A DNA stretch of 37,002 nucleotides from CAZFLD01 sp964519835. GTDB taxonomy: Bacteria; Spirochaetota; Spirochaetia; DSM-27196; CAZFLD01. The stretch is from assembly GCA_964519835.1 (NCBI GenBank), contig CAZFLD010000043.1:1-37002 (forward strand). The letters run 5' to 3'. Position 1 is the first letter of the stretch; the number at the start of each line of letters is the position of its first letter. Made by a program: the position numbers and the translations under genes. Shown one piece after another: positions 32,504-37,002 of this stretch. The notes under the pieces were generated by a model, which searched no databases, had not been told where the DNA came from, and saw nothing but the letters and a program-made list of their open reading frames with translations.

Positions 32504-32671
32504 CCTCTTATTCTTGCGTCTGAATCCGCAGATCGTATCGTGCTCCGGGCGCGTGTCACCGGTGAGATAGGGAACCGCAATGCTGTGCCACGTCGCTCGC
32601 TCTATTCGTCGCAACGAGAACACCCCTTGACTGTCGCAGTAGACCAGAAGCGCCGCCATCAGCGGACAGGG
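32504..32671 (-). mobile_element. IS1182-type transposase fragment
   Basis: About 55 residues, 'CPLMAALLVYCDSQGVFSLR', then 'RIERATWHSIAVPYLTGDTRPEHDTICGFRRKN', match the N-terminal domain of IS1182-family transposases ('ALLLYAYxxGVxSSRxIExxxxxDVAFRxLxxxxxPDHDTIxxFRRRH'). The DDE catalytic domain is missing and no terminal inverted repeats are visible. It is a relic that may mark how the surrounding fragments were joined. Confidence 0.6.
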
Positions 32672-32791
32672 CGCAGCCGCGGGCCATAGGATTTGGCCAA
32701 GCATTGCCGCGGGCATGACTCCTTCGGGGTAGTCCCAGAACATGGCGAACAGATCGATCCCGGCCCCGCCCCGCCGGCCATAGTCCGACAC

Positions 32792-33360
32792 GCTCCTAAA
32801 CCCCAGAGAACCAGCTCACGGAACTGTTGAGCAAACAAGCTCCGATCATCCGACGTTAGGGCGACAAAGCGACCAAACCCCGCGTGTTCTTCGCACGGTG
32901 GGTAACGATCTGCTCATACTGTCGTTCGTCCAGATATACTACCCTGAGCGATGGAAGAGTGTGGCCCTAGATTAGCTTTACCGTGTCCTGATCGCTTGCT
33001 GCCGCGGCAATTGGGCAGTATGGAGACTGAGTGACGGAGATCGCGTCACTTTGTATGTCCCCAACCTCGAGGATTCGATGATCTGCCCGCGGTCGTCGAT
33101 CATCTTGATTGGGTTGATTGGGTTGGCAACCGACATGCTGTAGCGTTCCGCACCCGTTCTTATGTTCCAGTATTGAATGGTCTCGTGTTTGTTTTCCGCG
33201 CAACCAGCTGCGATCCGGCTGCCGATCCGGCAAGTTTTCCAACTGCCGTACCACGGAAAAATCGGTTGACAGACGCCCGGTCAACAAGAAGATATACGCA
33301 TATAGACTCAGACCTCGGCTCTTTGTGCATGAATACCACGTTGATAGGGAGATCACAACC
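32792..33360. other. Gap with no identifiable gene
   Basis: About 570 bases between the transposase relic and the ankyrin gene. Short frames exist on both strands but none shows family features, a ribosome site and sensible length together. On the minus strand a piece reading 'VVYLDERQYEQIVTHRA' (about 32875-32940) faintly resembles ribbon-helix-helix antitoxins. This is probably decayed sequence. Confidence 0.3.
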
Positions 33361-33467
33361 ATGCTACTGGACTGCTTGCCGCCTACAGATTTGTTCCTGC
33401 CGCCCGAGCCCTCCTGGGTGGCCCAGGTGGGCTTGTTGGCAACGTCTACGGCGCACTATTCTCCGGT

Positions 33468-34304
33468 GTGGACGAGGACCGGCGTGCCGGCACGGAGCGC
33501 AGCTCCTCACGGCGAGACAGAGTAGGGGTGCTGCCGGACCCGGCGCCGGTTGTTTATGAACCGGATACTCCCCCGATTGCTGAAGTGCCTGATGGTGAAG
33601 TCGCACGGCTCGATTATTTCTGGAACGCGGTAGGTGGGAATTCTACGGCAGCCCTCGCAGCGCTTACAAACGCGGGGTTCGACCCATCGGTCGTAGAAGC
33701 GAGGAACGGCGAAACCCCAATTACATTCGCGATTACACAGCGGTCGTTCGCCGTCATTCCTGATCTCCTTGCCTTGGGTTTCTCAGCCGCAGAGGCAAAC
33801 GCCGACGGGAACTCCCCGACGCAGCTGGTCCTGCGGGCGTGGTCGAATCGCCGGAGTTTGCCAGGCGAAGAGGGACGTCATTTGTATATTGCGATCAAGG
33901 CTTTGGTGGCGGCTTCGGCCGACTACTTGGTTTCCCAAGGTGCCGACCCGAACCGCGCCGACTGGGTTGGTCAAACCGCGGTCCATGGTGCGGTCCTGAA
34001 GGAAGATGAGGTTCTCCTGTCCATGCTCGTCGAAGCGGGCGGCGACATGTACCAGCGCGACGAGGAAGGCGAGGCGCCGCTAAGTCTACTTCTGGACTCC
34101 GGCAACTTCGCGGTTAGCGTGTTCGAGACGACAAATCTCGGCCTCCGGGTGATAAACCAAGATGATCCCCGCGATATGATAGAGATCCTTAACGCCCCTG
34201 AATCTCAGGAAACGGTTGATCGTATTCTTCGCGACGCGGAACGAATGAACCGGAACATCGAAGAAATCAACGACGAGATAAGCGATTTTCTCGGACTGCC
34301 GTAG
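33468..34304 (+). CDS. Ankyrin-repeat protein
   Basis: This protein of about 278 residues contains three or four ankyrin-like repeats, for example 'NGETPITFAITQRSFAVIPDLLALGF', 'GADPNRADWVGQTAVHGAVLKEDEVLLSMLVEAGGDMYQRDEEGEAPLSLLLDSG', and ends in an acidic helix. Ankyrin repeats bind partner proteins; no enzymatic domain is seen. The GTG at 33468 is only a formal start. In the same frame a hydrophobic Gly/Ala/Leu-rich stretch extends back to about 33360 without a start codon, while an ATG with AGGGAG upstream lies at 33361 in the next frame. A one-base frameshift near the 5' end could therefore have separated a membrane or signal segment from the body. Confidence 0.65.
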   Translation: MDEDRRAGTERSSSRRDRVGVLPDPAPVVYEPDTPPIAEVPDGEVARLDYFWNAVGGNSTAALAALTNAGFDPSVVEARNGETPITFAITQRSFAVIPDLLALGFSAAEANADGNSPTQLVLRAWSNRRSLPGEEGRHLYIAIKALVAASADYLVSQGADPNRADWVGQTAVHGAVLKEDEVLLSMLVEAGGDMYQRDEEGEAPLSLLLDSGNFAVSVFETTNLGLRVINQDDPRDMIEILNAPESQETVDRILRDAERMNRNIEEINDEISDFLGLP

Positions 34305-34344
34305 GACCGATAGGCTTTCCGACTCGGATTCGCGTCACCGGTCG

Positions 34345-34398
34345 GCCCTGGCCGCCGGGAACGCCCTGGCCGCCGGGAACGCCCTGGCCGCCGGGAAC
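34345..34398. repeat. Three perfect 18-bp tandem repeats
   Basis: The unit GCCCTGGCCGCCGGGAAC occurs three times head to tail, followed by a partial copy. It lies in the 297-base gap (34305-34601) downstream of the ankyrin gene and holds the only notable structure there. On the minus strand it would read Val-Pro-Gly-Gly-Gln-Gly repeats, but no supported gene contains it. The core GCCGCCGG also occurs in low-complexity insertions elsewhere in the window. Confidence 0.9.
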
Positions 34399-34601
34399 GC
34401 CGGACAGGGCACAGCCGCGGTTCCGGAAAGAACCGCTCCGAGGCAACACGGGGTCGGCACGCCTACCGTGCGCGGCCGGAGCGCGCTACACCTCAACCAC
34501 CGGCATCGGCCCACGCATCAAGGTGGCGCTGGGCTTTGGCTTGTAGAGCGAGACGCCCGAGGAAGCGCGGGCGGAGGGAAAGCCGATTCCGCCGCCGGCG
34601 C

Positions 34602-34976
34602 TTACTCCCGACGATACACCACCTTCCCGTGAGCCTTGATCCGGTCGCGCATGTCCGCCGGCAGGCGGTCGAGGGAAACAAGATCCACGGAAAACTCCGC
34701 ATCTTCAGCAATGGCCTCGGCGGCGTAAACGTCCCCTCCGTCCAGAGCAAGATCGATGTCGAAGTTGACGTGTCGCGGTCCGTCGCCCGCGAGGGATCCA
34801 AAAAGGTAGATCGCTTTTGCCGATGGATCTGCTCCACCGATTCGACGCGCAATCGTCTGCGCCTCGGCACGGGCCCGCTCGGTGCCTTCTTGAATGCAAG
34901 CAGCTTCCCGGGCATTCTGCCGGCGTAGTCCGGCGGCGTAGGGTTTCGGATCGAAGGCGTCCGACTCAGAGGGCAT
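34602..34976 (-). CDS. mntA: MNT-type nucleotidyltransferase antitoxin
   Basis: This 124-residue minimal nucleotidyltransferase has the motif 'YLFGSLAGDGPRHVNFDIDLAL' (Gly-Ser, then Asp-x-Asp at residues 73 and 75; the spacing is 11 instead of the usual 10) and the tail 'FSVDLVSLDRLPADMRDRI'. MNT antitoxins inactivate HepT toxins by AMP transfer to a Tyr in the toxin. The ATG at 34976 overlaps the upstream HepT-like stop by 11 bases. The order here is toxin-like gene first. Confidence 0.85.
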   Translation of the reverse strand: MPSESDAFDPKPYAAGLRRQNAREAACIQEGTERARAEAQTIARRIGGADPSAKAIYLFGSLAGDGPRHVNFDIDLALDGGDVYAAEAIAEDAEFSVDLVSLDRLPADMRDRIKAHGKVVYRRE

Positions 34977-35385
34977 CGGCGATGCTCTTAAGCTTGGCGG
35001 TGTACGCCTGGTGAAGCTGGGGAAAATCCGCAAAGAAGCTGCGAACCGTCTCTTGGATTTCCGAGGTCTTACGTGGATCGAGGTCTTCGCCGCAAAGGTG
35101 GCGGAGCGAAGGGATCTCCAAATGCATGCGCTCAACAAGGCTGGTATGCCAACGACCCGCTTCGAGATTGTTCTCGAAATACTTGCAAATTCGAAGGAAG
35201 TAGCTTTCCAGCACGCCGTACAGAGTTTGGATCGTGAAGCCCAGGGCACCCCAGTCCACAGGGTGATCGGCCCCGTGTTGGATCCGTTCCCAGGCGGTGT
35301 TGTTCCTATCGAGAAGACGGGCGATCCCTCCGGCATCGGACTCGAGTTCTTGTATCAACACCTGTATCGAAGCGCGGGAGTGCAT
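34966..35385 (-). CDS. HepT-like toxin lacking the active motif region
   Basis: This protein of about 139 residues is mostly helical. Its first two-thirds matches HepT-like partners of MNT nucleotidyltransferases ('LIQELESDAGGIARLL', 'GALGFTIQTLYGVLESYFLRICKYFENNL', 'WHTSLVERMHLEIPSLR'). Its tail also fits ('LDPRKTSEIQETVRSFFADF'). Between them, where the RX4HXY ribonuclease motif and AMP-acceptor Tyr normally lie, only 'RHLCGEDLDP' is present, as if 25-30 residues were deleted. It may therefore be a dead toxin still bound by MNT. The ATG at 35385 is chosen; a GTG at 35442 is possible. A leaderless-type promoter precedes it. Confidence 0.65.
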   Translation of the reverse strand: MHSRASIQVLIQELESDAGGIARLLDRNNTAWERIQHGADHPVDWGALGFTIQTLYGVLESYFLRICKYFENNLEAGRWHTSLVERMHLEIPSLRHLCGEDLDPRKTSEIQETVRSFFADFPQLHQAYTAKLKSIADAL

Positions 35386-35391
35386 ATGTCT

Positions 35392-35420
35392 ATGGTACTC
35401 GGGGTGGCCTCCCCTCGCAA
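35392..35420 (-). promoter_or_regulatory. Candidate leaderless promoter of the HepT-MNT pair
   Basis: On the minus strand, TTGCGA and TACCAT are separated by 17 bases, and TACCAT ends six bases before the ATG at 35385. No ribosome site is present. The layout matches the GH30 promoter at 36931-36959. Confidence 0.4.
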
Positions 35421-35562
35421 TCGTCTTGGCGAGTGGGTACACTTTGCGCCGTGGAGAACAAGCATCTCGGCGGCGAGCTGCGACGACGACACATCGCCGC
35501 GCTTTCGAACCTCGGGAATCTCGAGCTCAAGCCAAGCGACTTCGCAAGTGCCGATGAGGCTC

Positions 35563-36924
35563 TTAGGCCACCACACTCGCGATCGAGTGCCCGGGTAGTT
35601 CGACCTTGGCGCCCGCGGCCCCAGCGGACGATTGTCCGTTCTCCGCCATCTGTTTGATCTCCACCAGCAGGTCGGCATCGGACTCATTCAGGAGAATCGT
35701 TACCGTGGCTCCATCGGGAGTCTGTACGCTGAGATGGCTCAGGCCGGGCGTTGGATTCTCCTCGGCGGAGTCGAGGCGATGCGAGCCCGGCGGAATAAAG
35801 CGGCTGAAGTGGCCGATGTACCAGTAGGAGCTGTTGTGGTGGACTTCGCCGCCTGAGGTGTCGACGATAATAGGCGCGTCGCAGAAGTTACCGACGTGGT
35901 TCGGTCCGCCGGTCTCGTCCAACACGATATTCCAATCGATCCAACCTTCCACCCAGTTGCGAAGGTCGCCAATAATGTTCCTCGCATAGCGTTCGCCCGT
36001 CGACCAATCTCCCAAGTGGACGCCACCCTCCTGACATCCTTCGGTAAAGATTAGGTGCGTGTCGGGGTAGGCCTCGTGGACACGCGACAGGTTCTCAAAC
36101 TCTTCGCTAAGGTACCAGTGGTGCGCGACACCCCACACAAAGCGTGCCGCCTCCGGGTCGGAGAGAACGGCCTGCGCCCGTTCAAAAACGATGTCACGAT
36201 TGTGATCCCAAACGAGGAGCTTGAGATCCTTAAGGTCGTGGGCGTAAAGCGTCGGGCCCAAATGATCCCGGACGAAATCTCGTTCCTCCTCGCCGGAGTA
36301 AAGGCAGGAATCCCAGTTCTGCACGGCCGCCGGCTCGTTCTGCACGGTGATTGCCGAAAGCGGCAGGCCCTTTGCCTTCATCTCCTCGGCGTAGCGGGCC
36401 ATGTAGCGCGCCCAGGTGTCACGGTGCTCGGGGAGGAGTTTGCCGCCGTTGTTCATCTCGCCGTTTGTCTTCATCCAGCCCGGCGGACTCCACGGGGAGG
36501 CCAGTAGAAACAGCTTCTTGCCGGAGAGCTGATCGGCGCGACGGAGTGCCGGAAGCACGTGTTTCTCTTCCCTCGCCATGTCGAAGCTGTCGAGGGAAGC
36601 GTCGCCCTCATTTATATAGGTGTAGTTGCCGAGGCTGAAGTCACACGAATGGATGTGGAGGCGAGCCATGGAGTAGGCGTGGCCCGTGTCCACATTAAAG
36701 TAATCGGCGAGCACCCGCTCACGAACCTCCTCCGATACCCGCGATAGAGTGTAGGCTGCGGACTCGGTTAGCGCACCGCCGAACCCCCGAATTGTCTGAT
36801 AGCGTTTCCGTCCGTCGACCAGTACTTGGGCATCCGCGCCCCGATTGCCGTCGACTGGAGCGTTGACGGACGCAAGGCTTTCTCCCGTGCCTTTGCCCGT
36901 GCGTACGATTCTGGAACTGTTCAT
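35563..36924 (-). CDS. GH30 glycoside hydrolase (glucosylceramidase-like)
   Basis: This protein of about 453 residues is from glycoside hydrolase family 30. It shows the conserved 'TIRGFGGALTESAAY', 'MARLHIHSCDFS', 'SPWSPPGWMKTNGEMNNGG', acid/base Glu197 in 'ITVQNEPAA', 'WGVAHHWY', nucleophile Glu295 in 'LIFTEGC' and a C-terminal beta domain. The early motifs match glucosylceramidase/beta-glucosidase subgroups more than xylanases. It has no signal peptide, so it probably acts inside the cell on imported glucosides. The ATG at 36924 has no ribosome site but sits six bases after a -10-like box; a GTG at 36948 is an alternative. Confidence 0.92.
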   Translation of the reverse strand: MNSSRIVRTGKGTGESLASVNAPVDGNRGADAQVLVDGRKRYQTIRGFGGALTESAAYTLSRVSEEVRERVLADYFNVDTGHAYSMARLHIHSCDFSLGNYTYINEGDASLDSFDMAREEKHVLPALRRADQLSGKKLFLLASPWSPPGWMKTNGEMNNGGKLLPEHRDTWARYMARYAEEMKAKGLPLSAITVQNEPAAVQNWDSCLYSGEEERDFVRDHLGPTLYAHDLKDLKLLVWDHNRDIVFERAQAVLSDPEAARFVWGVAHHWYLSEEFENLSRVHEAYPDTHLIFTEGCQEGGVHLGDWSTGERYARNIIGDLRNWVEGWIDWNIVLDETGGPNHVGNFCDAPIIVDTSGGEVHHNSSYWYIGHFSRFIPPGSHRLDSAEENPTPGLSHLSVQTPDGATVTILLNESDADLLVEIKQMAENGQSSAGAAGAKVELPGHSIASVVA

Positions 36925-36930
36925 GATTGC

Positions 36931-36959
36931 ATGGTAGACCCGCGTCACCTGTGCGACAA
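36931..36959 (-). promoter_or_regulatory. Candidate leaderless promoter of the GH30 gene
   Basis: On the minus strand, TTGTCG and TACCAT (each four of six consensus matches) are 17 bases apart. The -10 box ends six bases before the ATG, placing transcription start at or next to the start codon. Confidence 0.4.
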
Positions 36960-37002
36960 GTCGGTCGTATGCTTGCTCGCAGTCGTTCTTGCCGAGAGGT
37001 AC

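Noticed and set aside
32967..33362. 131-codon minus-strand frame in the gap before the ankyrin gene
   Set aside because: Composition is uneven, there is no ribosome site and no domain is recognised. It could be transposon debris but this cannot be supported.
34267..34449. Minus-strand frame with collagen-like Val-Pro-Gly-Gly-Gln-Gly repeats
   Set aside because: No ribosome site, the flanking residues look random, and the repeat comes from the 18-bp DNA array. Reported as a repeat instead.
1..37002. Prophage, integrative element or CRISPR array
   Set aside because: No integrase, phage structural genes, attachment-site repeats or spaced direct repeats were seen. The only mobile trace is the IS1182-type fragment.

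Overview
The window is bacterial DNA of moderately high G+C and looks like part of a chromosome from a free-living or host-associated heterotroph. My best guess is a spirochaete-like lineage. This rests on the style of the periplasmic binding proteins, the YesM/YesN-type regulator pair beside a ribose-type ABC transporter, and the general gene mix. There is no rRNA or other marker gene, so the phylum call is tentative. I see no tRNA, rRNA or CRISPR array.

Layout. 90-5577: an exported beta-rich protein of unknown function, a GNAT acetyltransferase with a HepT-like toxin remnant upstream, a lactonase-family beta-propeller and a membrane diguanylate cyclase. 5578-9288: an arylsulfatase-K-like sulfatase with a small overlapping ORF, then a patch of toxin-antitoxin debris (antitoxin tail plus ParE, CopG-like antitoxin, broken PIN toxin). 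9289-14926 (minus): a branched-chain-amino-acid-type ABC transporter (livK-livH-livM-livG-livF) translationally coupled to a uroporphyrinogen-decarboxylase/methyltransferase-fold protein. 15074-19130: a ferritin-like di-iron protein, two overlapping AraC regulators and a MetE-like zinc protein, closed by a bidirectional terminator.

19201-28663 (minus) is a second transport and sensing unit. Read in its own direction it runs GntR regulator, AraC-type response regulator, YesM-type histidine kinase, membrane-anchored sugar-binding protein, rbsA-like ATPase, rbsC-like permease and rbsB-like binding protein. Divergent from it (28784-30685) are an enolase-superfamily sugar-acid dehydratase and an RraA-type aldolase. 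A palindromic element overlaps the dehydratase promoter. Together these look like a regulated system for importing and breaking down a sugar or sugar acid.

30738-33467 is a gene graveyard. It holds a truncated 2-hydroxyacid dehydrogenase cut off at an intact VapBC-type pair, a frameshifted sorbitol-dehydrogenase fragment joined in frame to a clostripain (C11) peptidase fragment, and an IS1182-type transposase scrap. The window ends with an ankyrin-repeat protein, three perfect 18-bp repeats, an MNT/HepT-like pair whose HepT partner seems to lack its usual active motif, and a GH30 glycosidase.

Two cross-cutting patterns stand out. First, at least six unrelated conserved proteins carry in-frame Gly/Ala/Pro-rich insertions or extensions. 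Second, several genes without a Shine-Dalgarno sequence have a sigma-70-like promoter whose predicted transcript starts at or within a few bases of the start codon, which suggests leaderless mRNAs. All assignments come from reading the sequence against remembered family features; no searches were run.
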